From: JAFDWI01 sp964595905
Lineage (GTDB): Bacteria; Actinomycetota; Acidimicrobiia; Acidimicrobiales; Iamiaceae
NCBI GenBank assembly: GCA_964595905.1
Contig: CAZQSU010000001.1
Coordinates: 21,533 to 85,532, forward strand
DNA: 64,000 nucleotides
Direction: 5' to 3'
In this document: positions 1 through 8,585 of the stretch, one piece after another
Numbering within the stretch: the first letter of the stretch is position 1
How the letters are laid out: the number at the start of each line of letters is the position of its first letter
The notes under the pieces: model-generated
Database searches by the model: none
What the model was told of the DNA's origin: nothing
What the model saw: only the letters and a program-made list of their open reading frames with translations
Made by a program: the position numbers and the translations under genes

Positions 1-338
1 CCACCCCCAACACATTGGGCCTTGGTCGTCGACAACGCACCCGACTCCCACGCGTCACGCACCAGTGGCCGATCAGCGAGCGCATCCCCCGCATCAGCCA
101 GGGCGGACGCCGCCCGAGACGACAACCCCAGATCCACCGACGCCCACTGCCCGAACGACGAGAACCCCGACCCCTCCGACTCGCCGTTTCTGGCCCGGAA
201 GATCGCCATCGCCTGAGCCAGACGAGCCTGACCCGCCGCGATCGACGCCGATGCCTCCACCAAGGCAACCCTCAGATCCTCGAGGTCCAACCCCGCAGCG
301 GCCTCCGAGACCGGCGTGGAGGAATCGAGAAGGTCCAT
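1..338 (-). CDS. DUF222 / 13E12-type HNH endonuclease family protein, N-terminal fragment
   Basis: The reading frame begins MDLLDSSTPVSEAAAGLDLE and runs off the left edge, so only about 112 residues are visible. The stretch FGQWASVDLGLSSRAASAL followed by LADRPLVRDAWESGALSTTKA resembles the helical DUF222 region that precedes an HNH nuclease domain in the actinobacterial 13E12 repeat family; the HNH part would lie outside the window. An in-frame ATG at 359 is possible but sits inside the LexA box, so the ATG at 338 is preferred. It lies 7 nt after the -10 hexamer, so the mRNA is probably leaderless. Some 13E12 genes of mycobacteria are LexA-controlled, which fits the promoter here. The biochemical role of the family is unsettled. 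Confidence 0.7.
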   Translation of the reverse strand, partial: MDLLDSSTPVSEAAAGLDLEDLRVALVEASASIAAGQARLAQAMAIFRARNGESEGSGFSSFGQWASVDLGLSSRAASALADAGDALADRPLVRDAWESGALSTTKAQCVGG

Positions 339-345
339 ACCCCGA

Positions 346-374
346 ATTCTAGCGAACATACGTTCGAGGCACAA
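346..374 (-). promoter_or_regulatory. Promoter with LexA (SOS) box in the spacer
   Basis: Read on the minus strand: TTGTGC (374-369), a 17-nt spacer, TAGAAT (351-346), then 7 nt to the ATG at 338. The spacer contains CGAACGTATGTTCG (353-366), a perfect palindrome matching the actinobacterial/Bacillus LexA consensus GAAC-N4-GTTC including its outer C/G. LexA bound here would cover the space between -35 and -10 and block RNA polymerase. Hexamer match, spacing and box position are seen directly; SOS control is inferred from the known motif. Confidence 0.75.
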
Positions 375-422
375 CGCTTCTCCCGAGAAATCCATGGGGA
401 ACGGCGCGGCTGAGCGACGGGT

Positions 423-1103
423 TCAGCCGAGGTCGGTGTGGCCGGCAGCAGCCGGGTCGACCAGCCAGAGCACCTGTTCGGCGTCGATGCGGGAGGCCGG
501 CACGTCGTCGCCGGCCGCGACGCGGGCGAGTGCGTCGGCCTTGGAGTCTCCCGACACGGTGACGATCACCTGATGGGCGCGGGCGATCCCGGCGAAGGTC
601 AAGGTCATCCGCGGGTGGGGATTGTTGCCGAGCGGATCGTCGTTCATCGCCACGAGCCGCCCGGGGTCGGCATCGAGCGCCGCCGACTCGGGGAACAACG
701 ACGCGGTGTGACCGTCGGGACCCAGCCCCAGGTGCACCAGGTCGATGTGCCCGAGTTCGCCGAGGCGAAGCTGGTAGGGCTCGGGCCCTTCGGCGCACCG
801 CATCAGGTACGTGGCGTTCGCCGCCCCCACGCGATCGAGCAGTGCTTCACGGGCCAGAAAATAGTTCGAGTCGGGGTCGTCGTGGGGCACACAGCGCTCG
901 TCGCCCCAGTAGAAGTCGACCTTCCACCAGTCGATCTGATCCGCGGACCGGGCCAGCGCCTCGTAGCAGTTCCGAGCGGTGTCGCCCCCGGAGAGCGCGA
1001 ACGAGAAGATGTCGTTCACCCGCCGTGCGAAGGCGGCGACGACCTCGTCGGCGAAGGCGCTCGGTACGTCCTCCACCACACGGACGGTGCCACGGATCGC
1101 CAT
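423..1103 (-). CDS. pgl: 6-phosphogluconolactonase
   Basis: A cytoplasmic 226-residue enzyme that hydrolyses 6-phosphoglucono-1,5-lactone to 6-phosphogluconate in the oxidative pentose phosphate pathway. It has the Pgl/DevB hallmarks: LSGGDTA near residue 38, DFYWGDERCVPHDDPDSNY at 63-81, and GLGPDGHTASLFP at 126-138. Length is normal for bacterial Pgl. The start lies 4 nt after the stop of tal, so it is the last gene of the tkt-tal-pgl operon. The zwf and opcA genes that commonly sit between tal and pgl in actinobacteria are absent here. Confidence 0.93.
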   Translation of the reverse strand: MAIRGTVRVVEDVPSAFADEVVAAFARRVNDIFSFALSGGDTARNCYEALARSADQIDWWKVDFYWGDERCVPHDDPDSNYFLAREALLDRVGAANATYLMRCAEGPEPYQLRLGELGHIDLVHLGLGPDGHTASLFPESAALDADPGRLVAMNDDPLGNNPHPRMTLTFAGIARAHQVIVTVSGDSKADALARVAAGDDVPASRIDAEQVLWLVDPAAAGHTDLG

Positions 1104-1107
1104 GGGC

Positions 1108-2217
1108 TCAGCCGGTCGCCTGCAGATGTGCGGCTTTGGAGGTGAGCGAGGTGATCAACTCGTCGAAGGCGGTGATGAACTTGTCGACGCCTTCGCGCTC
1201 GAGCAGCGCGGCGACGTCTTCGAGGTCGATGCCGATCGCGGCCAGTCGTTCGATGTCGGCGCGCGCGCCGTCGACGTCGACGTCGACGGTCCGCGTGAGG
1301 GTCCCGTGGTCCTGGAACGCATCGATGGTGGCGTTCGGCAGGGTGTTGACCGTGTCGGGACCGATGAGCGCATCGACGTACATGGTGTCGGGGTAGTCGG
1401 GGTTCTTGACCGACGTCGACGCCCAGAGGGGCCGCTGCACGTGGGCGCCGGCTGCGGCCAGCGCCTCCCAGCGTTCACCCGAGAAGCGCTCCAGAAAGAG
1501 CTGGTAGGCGAGCTTGGCGTTCGCGATGGCCGCCTTGCCCTTGAGCGCGAGCGCTTCGTCGGTGCCGATCTCGTCCAAGCGGTCGTCGATCTCGCTGTCG
1601 ACCCGCGACACGAAGAACGACGCGACACTGCGCACGGTGGACACATCCCCGCCATCGGCGGCGAAGCGCTCCAGACCGGACAGGTAGGCCTCGATGATCT
1701 CGTCGTAGCGTTGCACGCTGAACAACAACGTGACGTTGATGTTCTTGCCGCGGGCGATCATGTCGCCGATCGCCTTGACCCCTTCGGCCGTGCCCGGGAT
1801 CTTCACGAACAGGTTCGGCCGATCGATCCGGTCGTGGAAGCCGGCCGCGGCCTCGACCGAACGTCCCGTGTCGTGGGCGATGTCGGGCGCCACCTCGATC
1901 GAGACGAACCCGTCCTCGCCGTCGGACGCCACGTGCAGAGGCGTCAGCACGTCGAGCGCCTCGGTGATGTCGGTGACCACCAGATCCCAGTAGGCATCGG
2001 TGATGGTCCTGCCCCCGGCGATCAGCTCGCCGAACTGGGCGTCGTACGCGTCGGTGCCCTCGATGGCCTTCTGGAAGATCGACGGGTTCGAGGTGATGCC
2101 CCTGATGCCCGATGCGACCTGCTCGGCCAGCACCCCCGACCGGGTGTCGTCGCGTCGCAGGTTGTCGATCCAGGGGCTCTGGTGCTGCTCGTCGTAGAGC
2201 TGGTGCAGTCGCGTCAT
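1108..2217 (-). CDS. tal: Transaldolase
   Basis: A 369-residue transaldolase of the long actinobacterial type. It moves a dihydroxyacetone unit from sedoheptulose-7-phosphate to glyceraldehyde-3-phosphate in the non-oxidative pentose phosphate pathway. GITSNPSIFQKAI (40-52) is the family signature and K139 in NLFVKIPGT is the Schiff-base lysine. The start at 2217 (MTRLHQLYDE) has AAGGAAG about 9 nt upstream; an in-frame ATG at 2238 is a weaker alternative. It follows tkt by about 60 nt and is nearly fused to pgl downstream. Confidence 0.94.
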   Translation of the reverse strand: MTRLHQLYDEQHQSPWIDNLRRDDTRSGVLAEQVASGIRGITSNPSIFQKAIEGTDAYDAQFGELIAGGRTITDAYWDLVVTDITEALDVLTPLHVASDGEDGFVSIEVAPDIAHDTGRSVEAAAGFHDRIDRPNLFVKIPGTAEGVKAIGDMIARGKNINVTLLFSVQRYDEIIEAYLSGLERFAADGGDVSTVRSVASFFVSRVDSEIDDRLDEIGTDEALALKGKAAIANAKLAYQLFLERFSGERWEALAAAGAHVQRPLWASTSVKNPDYPDTMYVDALIGPDTVNTLPNATIDAFQDHGTLTRTVDVDVDGARADIERLAAIGIDLEDVAALLEREGVDKFITAFDELITSLTSKAAHLQATG

Positions 2218-2281
2218 CGCATTCGCTTCCTTCGTCATCGTGGCTTCGGGCGCCGTGATCTCCTCACGCGCCGTGGCGGTC

Positions 2282-4273
2282 TCATGTGTCGTCACCGAGG
2301 TTCTTGAGCAGTTGGCGGGCACGTTCCGCGACGTCTGCAGCGGTGAAACCGAACTTCTCGAAGAGCACCTCGCCCGGCGCGGACGCACCGAAGTGGTCGA
2401 TCGACACCGTGTCGTCGGCCCAGCGGTCCCAGCCGAAGCTCACGCCGGCTTCGACCGCGAGGGTCGGCAGTGCCGGGGGCAGGACCGTGTCCTGGTAGCC
2501 CGAGTCCTGTTCGGCGAACAGTTCCCAGGAGGGCATCGACACGACCTGCACCCCGATGCCCTCACGGGTGAGCTCGCGGGCCGCCTCGACACACAGGGCG
2601 ACTTCCGAGCCGGTGCCGACCAGCACCAGGTCGATCCCGTCGGTGCCGCCGACCATGGTCACCACGTACGCGCCCCGGGCCACGTCGTCATGGGAGCCGG
2701 TGCCTTCGAGCACCTCGACTCCCTGACGCGTGAGAACGAGCCCCGTGGGACCGTCGGATTCGAGCGCGACCCGCCAGGCGGCGGCGACCTCGTTCGCGTC
2801 CGCGGGCCGGATCAGGCGCAGGCCGGGCATCGCCCGGAGCGAGGCGAGGTGCTCGATCGGCTGGTGGGTGGGGCCGTCCTGGCCGAGCCCGATCGAGTCG
2901 TGGGTCCACGAGTAGATCACCTTGGCCTGGCTCAGCGCGGCGAGACGTACCGCGGGGCGCATGTAGTCACTGAACACGAAGAACGTGCCCACCACCGGCA
3001 GGGTGCCGCCGTGCAACGCCATGCCGGTGGCGATGGCGCCCATGGCGTGCTCGCGCACCCCGTAGTGCACCTGGTTGCCCGTCGGCGTGGCGGGTTCCTG
3101 CACTTCGCCGCCGTCGAGGAGCACCCCGGTGTTGTCGGTGAGGTCCGCGGCGCCGGCGATCAGGCCGGGCAGCGAGTCGGCGAGCGCGTCGAGCACGGCG
3201 TTCGACGCCTTGCGGGTGGCGATCTTCTGCCCGACCTCGAAGGAGGGAAGCTTGGCTTCCCATCCCGACAGGCCCGTGCCGGCCCAGGCGGCGTTCCACT
3301 CGTCGCGCCGGGTGGCGTCGAGGGCCGCGAGACGACCCTCCCACTCGGCCCGGCGGTTCGCGCCGCGGACGCCGGCGGCCCGGTAGTAGGCGAGCACGTC
3401 GCCGGGGACGGCGAAGGTGGCGTCGGGGTCGAGCCCCATCACCTTCTTGGTCTCGGCGATGTCGTCGTCGCCGAACGCGAGGCCGTGCGCCTTGGGCGAG
3501 TCGGTGAGCGTCGGGGAGGGGTAGCCGATGTGGCTGCGCAGCACGATCAGCGACGGGGCGTCGGTGTCGGCCTTCGCCTCGAGCAGGGCGGCCTCGAGCG
3601 CGTCGCAGTCGTTCGCGATCTCGCCGACGTCGTTCACGTGCCAGCCGTAGGACTCGAACCGGCCCACCGCGTCGTCGGTGAGGGCGAGTTCGGTCGGACC
3701 GTCGATGGTGACGTGGTTGTCGTCGTAGACGTAGACGAGGTTGCCGAGCTTCAGGTGCCCGGCGAGCGAGGCGGCCTCGTGGCTGATCCCTTCGGACAGG
3801 TCGCCGTCACCGCAGATCACCCAGGTGGTGTGATCGACGAGTTCGCTGCCGAAGGTGCCCTGCAGGACCCGTTCGGCGAGTCCGAGACCGACCCCGTTGG
3901 CGAATCCCTGGCCCAGCGGGCCGGTGGTGACCTCGATGCCCCGGGTGTGGTGCACCTCGGGGTGGCCGGGGGTGAGCGAACCGAACTCACGGAAGGCACG
4001 GAGGTCGCCGATGTCGAGACCGAAACCACACAGGTGCAACATCGCGTACTGCAGGATCGACGCGTGCCCGGCCGAGAGCACGAACCGGTCGCGGTCGGGC
4101 CAGTCGGGCTGGGAGGCGTCGTAGTCCATCACCCGGGTGAACAGGACGTGGGCCAGGGGAGCGAGCGCCATCGCCGTGCCCTGGTGACCGGAGTTGGCGG
4201 CGTGCGGGGCGTCCATCGCCAGCGCCCTGATGGTGTCGATCGCCAACTGTTCGAGCTCGACATCACCAGCCAT
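2282..4273 (-). CDS. tkt: Transketolase
   Basis: A 663-residue thiamine-diphosphate enzyme that transfers two-carbon ketol units between pentose phosphate and glycolytic sugars. The N-terminal TPP domain holds the GDG motif (155-157, in VICGDGDLSEG) followed by the YDDN metal-binding region near 183-186. H30 in SGHQG and GPLGQG at about 118-123 are also conserved. The pyrimidine-binding domain (VHYGVREHAMG) and the C-terminal domain follow. The ATG at 4273 is chosen over 4279 because GGAG sits 6 nt upstream of it. First gene of the tkt-tal-pgl operon, divergent from the acyl-CoA synthetase pair. Confidence 0.95.
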   Translation of the reverse strand: MAGDVELEQLAIDTIRALAMDAPHAANSGHQGTAMALAPLAHVLFTRVMDYDASQPDWPDRDRFVLSAGHASILQYAMLHLCGFGLDIGDLRAFREFGSLTPGHPEVHHTRGIEVTTGPLGQGFANGVGLGLAERVLQGTFGSELVDHTTWVICGDGDLSEGISHEAASLAGHLKLGNLVYVYDDNHVTIDGPTELALTDDAVGRFESYGWHVNDVGEIANDCDALEAALLEAKADTDAPSLIVLRSHIGYPSPTLTDSPKAHGLAFGDDDIAETKKVMGLDPDATFAVPGDVLAYYRAAGVRGANRRAEWEGRLAALDATRRDEWNAAWAGTGLSGWEAKLPSFEVGQKIATRKASNAVLDALADSLPGLIAGAADLTDNTGVLLDGGEVQEPATPTGNQVHYGVREHAMGAIATGMALHGGTLPVVGTFFVFSDYMRPAVRLAALSQAKVIYSWTHDSIGLGQDGPTHQPIEHLASLRAMPGLRLIRPADANEVAAAWRVALESDGPTGLVLTRQGVEVLEGTGSHDDVARGAYVVTMVGGTDGIDLVLVGTGSEVALCVEAARELTREGIGVQVVSMPSWELFAEQDSGYQDTVLPPALPTLAVEAGVSFGWDRWADDTVSIDHFGASAPGEVLFEKFGFTAADVAERARQLLKNLGDDT

Positions 4274-4378
4274 ACGCATCTCCAGTCTCGGTTCGGGGCC
4301 TCCAGTGGCAGCCTACCCGCCGATCCGGACGGTCCTGGAAGGAGGCCTGTCGAAAGGCCACCATTAGGATCGCTGGCC

Positions 4379-5050
4379 GTGTCATCACCGCCGGGAACGT
4401 CATCGACCACGACCCTGTCCGAAGCCGCTTCCAAGGCGCTGCTCGCCCCCTACGGGGTGCCGGTGCCCGACGAACGCGTCGTCGCGGACGCCGGCGCTGC
4501 GGCGGCCGCGGCCGTCGAGATCGGCTTTCCCGTGGTGGCGAAGCTGTGCGGCGACCACATCGCCCACAAGACCGAGCGGGGTCTGGTGCGCCTCTCACTC
4601 GGCGACGCCGCGGCCGTCGAGGCGGCCGCGACCGACCTGCTCGCCGCGGCGACACCCGAAGACGGCGACGTCGGGGTGCTCGTCGCGCCGATGGTGACGG
4701 GCAACCGCGAGCTGATCGCCGGCATGAGTCGTGACCCGCAGTTCGGGCCGACGGTGATGCTCGGGATCGGTGGCATCCTCGCCGAGGCCGTCGCGGACGT
4801 GGCGATCGCGCTCGTGCCGGTGAGTGCCACCGACGCGGAGGACCTGATCGACGCACTCGCCACGCAGAAGCTGCTCGGTGCCTTCCGCGGCGAGCCGGCG
4901 GTGGACCGGGCCGCGATCGTCGGGGTGATCACCGCCCTGTCACGCCTCGCCTCCGAACACGACGAGGTCGTCTCGGTCGACCTGAACCCGCTGATCATCA
5001 CCGACGGCCGCCCGGTCGCCGTCGACGCCCTGGTGGAGGTGAGCGCGTGA
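4379..5050 (+). CDS. ADP-forming acyl-CoA synthetase, ATP-grasp (beta) subunit
   Basis: A 223-residue ATP-grasp domain of the kind found as the beta subunit of NDP-forming acyl-CoA (acetyl-CoA) synthetases. Visible features are AKLCGDHIAHKTERGLVRL near 56-75, VAPMVTGNRELIAGMSRDPQFG near 101-122 and the C-terminal VDLNPLII near 201-208. It should phosphorylate the companion alpha subunit, exchanging ATP and acyl-phosphate chemistry. The GTG at 4379 follows TAGGAT (4365-4370) by 8 nt, suggesting a leaderless mRNA. Its stop overlaps the start of the alpha subunit. Substrate cannot be read from sequence; the pair could be catabolic or acetate-forming. Confidence 0.8.
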   Translation: MSSPPGTSSTTTLSEAASKALLAPYGVPVPDERVVADAGAAAAAAVEIGFPVVAKLCGDHIAHKTERGLVRLSLGDAAAVEAAATDLLAAATPEDGDVGVLVAPMVTGNRELIAGMSRDPQFGPTVMLGIGGILAEAVADVAIALVPVSATDAEDLIDALATQKLLGAFRGEPAVDRAAIVGVITALSRLASEHDEVVSVDLNPLIITDGRPVAVDALVEVSA

Positions 5051-6513
5051 GCATGCACGAGCGCCTCACCCCGCTGTTCGAACCGCGCGGCGTGGTCGTC
5101 GCCGGGGCCTCGACCCACCCGGGCAAGTTCGGGTTCGTGAGCCTGCACAACATCCGCGCCGCCGGCTACGAGGGAGCGTTGTACGCGACCAACCGCGCCG
5201 GCAGCGAGGTGCTGGGCGAGCCGACCCTCACCGACATCGCCGATCTGCCCGACGGCGCGGTCGACCTGGTGTTCGTGTGCACCCCGGCCGCGACGAACGT
5301 CGAGCTGCTCCGCGCCTGTGCCGCGAAAGGCGTGCGCGCCGCGTTCGTCACGTCCGCCGGCTACGGCGAGGCCGGCGAAGAGGGCCGCGCCGCACAGGAT
5401 GAACTCATCGCGGAGGCCGAGCGACTCGGCATGGTGATCGCCGGCCCGAACGGCCAGGGCGTCGTGTCGACCCCGGTGAAGTTGTGTGCGCAGATCGTCG
5501 CGCCGAACCCGCCACCGGGGCGGATCTCGCTCGCGAGCCAGTCGGGCAACCTCGTCTCGTCGTTCATGAACCACGCGGTGGCCACCGGCGTGGGTATCGC
5601 CCGAGCGGTGAGCGCGGGGAACGCCGCGATGCTCGGCGTCGAGGACTACCTCGGCTACTTCGTCGACGACCCGGCCACCGCCGTGTCACTCGTCTACGTC
5701 GAGGGCGTGCCCGACGGGCGACGCTTCTACGACGCCGCATGCTCGGTCACCGAACGCCAGCCGCTCGTCGTGCTCAAGGGCGGCGCGACCGCCGGCGGGC
5801 AGCGGGCCGCGGCGAGCCACACCGGATCGCTCGCCACCGACGACCGGGTCTTCGACGGCGCGTGCCGCCAGGCCGGCGCCACCCGCGCGTCGAGCGTCGA
5901 AGAGGCCTTCGACACCGCCGCCACCTTCGCCACCCAACCGTTGCCGAAGGGTCCACGGACCGTCGTGGTGACCACCGCCGGCGGCTGGGGGGTGCTGGGT
6001 GCCGACGCGATCACCCGGGGTGGCGTGCTCGAGCTCGTGGCACTTCCCGGTGACCTGCACGACGCACTCAGCGAGAAGCTGCCGCCCCGGTGGAGCCGCA
6101 ACAATCCCGTCGACCTCGCCGGTGGGGAGACCCGTGACACGATCCCCGAGGTCCTCGAGCTCATCGCCGGCCACCCGGGTGTCGACGCGGTGATCTACCT
6201 GGGTCTCGGGATCCAGTCGAACCAGGCCCGCCTCGAACGCGACGGGGGCTTCTACCCCGACCACGGCCTCGAGCGCATCGTCGACTTCCACGAGCGCCAG
6301 GACGCCCGCTACGCCCAGGCCGCCGTCGACGTGTCCGAGGCGACGGGCAAACCGGTCCTGTGCGCGACCGAGCTGGCCGTGACCCGACCCGACAACCCCG
6401 GCGTTGCCACCCTGCGGGCCAATCAGCGGCTGTGCTACCCCTCGGCCGACCGGGCGGTGCGCGCGCTCGAACACCTGTGGACCTACGCCCGACACCGGCA
6501 TCGTCGCTCGTGA
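5047..6513 (+). CDS. ADP-forming acyl-CoA synthetase, CoA-binding (alpha) subunit
   Basis: A 488-residue protein with the three alpha-subunit parts of acetyl-CoA synthetase (ADP-forming): an N-terminal CoA-binding Rossmann domain (VVVAGASTHPGKFG, 17-30), a first ligase domain (ISLASQSGNLVSSF, 160-173) and a second one (VTTAGGWGVLGAD). H258 in AASHTGSLA aligns with the histidine that is phosphorylated in the family. The enzyme interconverts acyl-CoA plus ADP plus phosphate with acid plus CoA plus ATP. The GTG start overlaps the beta-subunit stop (GTGA), so the two are translationally coupled; ATG at 5053 is an alternative. Confidence 0.82.
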   Translation: MSMHERLTPLFEPRGVVVAGASTHPGKFGFVSLHNIRAAGYEGALYATNRAGSEVLGEPTLTDIADLPDGAVDLVFVCTPAATNVELLRACAAKGVRAAFVTSAGYGEAGEEGRAAQDELIAEAERLGMVIAGPNGQGVVSTPVKLCAQIVAPNPPPGRISLASQSGNLVSSFMNHAVATGVGIARAVSAGNAAMLGVEDYLGYFVDDPATAVSLVYVEGVPDGRRFYDAACSVTERQPLVVLKGGATAGGQRAAASHTGSLATDDRVFDGACRQAGATRASSVEEAFDTAATFATQPLPKGPRTVVVTTAGGWGVLGADAITRGGVLELVALPGDLHDALSEKLPPRWSRNNPVDLAGGETRDTIPEVLELIAGHPGVDAVIYLGLGIQSNQARLERDGGFYPDHGLERIVDFHERQDARYAQAAVDVSEATGKPVLCATELAVTRPDNPGVATLRANQRLCYPSADRAVRALEHLWTYARHRHRRS

Positions 6514-7940
6514 CGTCACGTCCCCGAGCCGGACGTGGCCGTCGGGCCACGATCGCCGCGTCGACGGTCCTGTTCCTCGTGGGCACGCTCGGCTTCGGGG
6601 CAACGGCGGCGCCCCGACGAGCAGCCGCGGATGCGGCTCCGTCGACCACGGCGACGCCGGTGTTCAGCGCCCGGCGGGTGCCCGCCCTCGTGCAGGCGAT
6701 CGCCGCCGGACCCGAGCTGAAGGCCGAGCTGCTCTCGGTGGTCGACGCCAGCCCGGACGACACCTGTCTGGCCGTCGACGTCGGCGGCCACGAGCTGTTC
6801 CGGGCCGACGCCGAGGCACCCCTCGTGCCGGCGTCGAACCAGAAGATCGTGACCGCGCAGCTCGCCCTCGACGTACTGGGATCCGACCACCGTTTCTCGA
6901 CGCAGGTGGGCGGCGCGCTCGGCGGTGACGGCGTGGTCGACGGCGACCTCTACCTGATCGGCGGTGGTGACCCGGTGCTGCGCACCAAGGCCTACGCCGA
7001 CTACTTCGGTGCGCTCGCCGGGGCCGGCACCTCCCTCGAAGACCTCGCCGACGCCGTGGTCGCCAAAGGCGTGAAGCACGTCACCGGGTCGGTCATCGGT
7101 GACGAATCACGCTACGACGCCGAGCGGTCGGTTCCCGGCTGGCCCGACCGCTACCTCGACCAACACCAGCTCGGGCCCTTGTCGGCGCTCGAGGTGAACC
7201 AGAGCTTCACGTCGTTCCCCGACACCTATGACGAAGAGAACCTCGGCGCGCTGGTGGCCGCCGCCGACCCGCCCGAATTCGCGGCTCGGACCTTTGCCGA
7301 CCTGCTCGAGGCCCGGGGCGTCCGCATCGACGGTCGGGCCGGCGCCGGGGTGCGCCCGCGGGGCACTGCCCTCATCGCGAGCGCCACGTCGCCTCCGCTG
7401 AGCGCGATCGTGCACGAGATGCTCAACCGCAGCGACAACCAGATCGCCGAACTGCTCGTCAAGGAGGCCGGTGTCGTCGAAGCCGGCGCCGGAACGACCG
7501 CTGCCGGGCTCGCCGTCTTCCAGGCCGCCTTCGACCGGCTCGGCCTGCCCGCCCGGGGCGTGGTGATGCACGACGGCTCGGGTCTGGGCTACGACAATCG
7601 GCTCACCTGTGACCTGCTCGCCGCGTTGTTGGACCGGACGGGCACGGACTCGGCGATCGGGTCGGGCCTCGCGGTCGGGGGTCGTACGGGAACGCTGCGC
7701 GAACGATTCACCGACCCTGCCACCCGGGGCCACATCCGTGCCAAGACCGGAACCCTGAACGACGTCAGTTCGCTGTCGGGGTTCGCGCAGGCCACCGCGG
7801 CGCCGCCCCTCGTCTTCTCGTACATCGCGAACGGGGCTGCGGTCACACCGGCGCTGCTCGAGGTCCAGGAGCGCCTGGGGGTCGCGCTGGTCGACTATGC
7901 CGACGGCGTGCCGCTCGCCGAGGTGTCGCCGCGTCGATGA
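6510..7940 (+). CDS. dacB: D-alanyl-D-alanine carboxypeptidase / endopeptidase, PBP4 (S13) family
   Basis: A 476-residue secreted or membrane-anchored penicillin-binding protein that trims or cleaves peptidoglycan peptide stems. An N-terminal hydrophobic segment (about 14-34) serves as signal or anchor. The three serine-acyltransferase motifs are in order: S109-N-Q-K112, S308-D-N310 and K412-T-G414. The large insertion between the first two motifs is usual for S13 enzymes. The GTG start at 6510 overlaps the stop of the acyl-CoA ligase gene (GTGA), although the functions appear unrelated. Family assignment is firm; the physiological role is inferred. Confidence 0.88.
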   Translation: MTSRPRAGRGRRATIAASTVLFLVGTLGFGATAAPRRAAADAAPSTTATPVFSARRVPALVQAIAAGPELKAELLSVVDASPDDTCLAVDVGGHELFRADAEAPLVPASNQKIVTAQLALDVLGSDHRFSTQVGGALGGDGVVDGDLYLIGGGDPVLRTKAYADYFGALAGAGTSLEDLADAVVAKGVKHVTGSVIGDESRYDAERSVPGWPDRYLDQHQLGPLSALEVNQSFTSFPDTYDEENLGALVAAADPPEFAARTFADLLEARGVRIDGRAGAGVRPRGTALIASATSPPLSAIVHEMLNRSDNQIAELLVKEAGVVEAGAGTTAAGLAVFQAAFDRLGLPARGVVMHDGSGLGYDNRLTCDLLAALLDRTGTDSAIGSGLAVGGRTGTLRERFTDPATRGHIRAKTGTLNDVSSLSGFAQATAAPPLVFSYIANGAAVTPALLEVQERLGVALVDYADGVPLAEVSPRR

Positions 7941-8027
7941 CCGCGCCGACCACGCCGAGGTGGCACCATGGATGAACGGACCCGCGCGTCGGCGTCCGAC
8001 CCACGCCCGCACCGGAGAGGATCCGTC

Positions 8028-8348
8028 ATGGCTGCAGACGACTCGAGCCCGCAGAAGAGCCTGGGGGAGATCTTCGAGCTCACCAAGGCCTACGCCAAAC
8101 AGGAGACCGTCGATCCGATCAAGGGCCTGGGCAAGTTCGTCGGCTTCGGCCTCGGCGCGGCCGTGCTCGGCGCGCTGTCGATCTGCCTGTTGATCGTGGG
8201 GGTGCTCCGTGTGCTGCAGACCGAGACGGGAGCGCACCTGACGGGGAGCCTCACCTGGGTGCCCTATCTGGTCACCCTGGTGCTCACCGTGATCGTGATC
8301 GCGATCGCCGCTTCGGCGATCGCCCGCAAGAAAGGCGCCGACCGATGA
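8028..8348 (+). CDS. Small membrane protein, actinobacterial holin-X / phage-holin-3-6-like
   Basis: A 106-residue protein with an amphipathic N-terminus (KSLGEIFELTKAYAKQETVDP) followed by two hydrophobic segments near residues 38-63 and 75-100, ending in a basic tail. This resembles the putative actinobacterial holin-X family, members of which sit in ordinary chromosomes and need not be phage lysis proteins. The ATG at 8028 is preferred because GGAGAGGA lies about 6 nt upstream. It overlaps the next gene (ATGA), and the three small genes here look co-transcribed. Confidence 0.6.
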   Translation: MAADDSSPQKSLGEIFELTKAYAKQETVDPIKGLGKFVGFGLGAAVLGALSICLLIVGVLRVLQTETGAHLTGSLTWVPYLVTLVLTVIVIAIAASAIARKKGADR

Positions 8349-8575
8349 ACGACCACGTCGACCCGCAGGCCCACAGGGCGAAGATCACGCCGGAGGACAT
8401 CAGAGCCAAGTTCAGCGAACTCCAGGGCGAGGTCGACACCACCGCGGACGCCGCCAAGTCCACCGCACTCACCGTGGGCGCCGTCGTGGCGACCGCGGTC
8501 GTTCTCGGGGTGTTCCTGTTCGGGCGGCGCCGTGGCCGCAAGCGCACCACCGTGGTCGAGATCCGGCGCGTGTGA
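8345..8575 (+). CDS. Small single-pass membrane protein
   Basis: A 76-residue protein with a soluble N-terminal half of about 40 residues, one hydrophobic segment (about 41-60, ALTVGAVVATAVVLGVFLF) and a strongly basic tail (GRRRGRKRTTVV). The charge distribution predicts the C-terminus in the cytoplasm. It starts inside the stop of the holin-X-like gene (ATGA). No specific function is recognised; the context suggests an envelope-associated trio. Confidence 0.6.
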   Translation: MNDHVDPQAHRAKITPEDIRAKFSELQGEVDTTADAAKSTALTVGAVVATAVVLGVFLFGRRRGRKRTTVVEIRRV

Positions 8576-8585
8576 GGGTCGGCCC

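Noticed and set aside
2240..4378. Long plus-strand open frame across tkt leading into the ATP-grasp gene
   Set aside because: It is antisense to transketolase, which has clear TPP motifs. The ATP-grasp homology begins only after the GTG at 4379.
8028..8348. Prophage lysis gene (holin)
   Set aside because: The holin-X family is chromosomal in actinobacteria, and no other phage gene is present.
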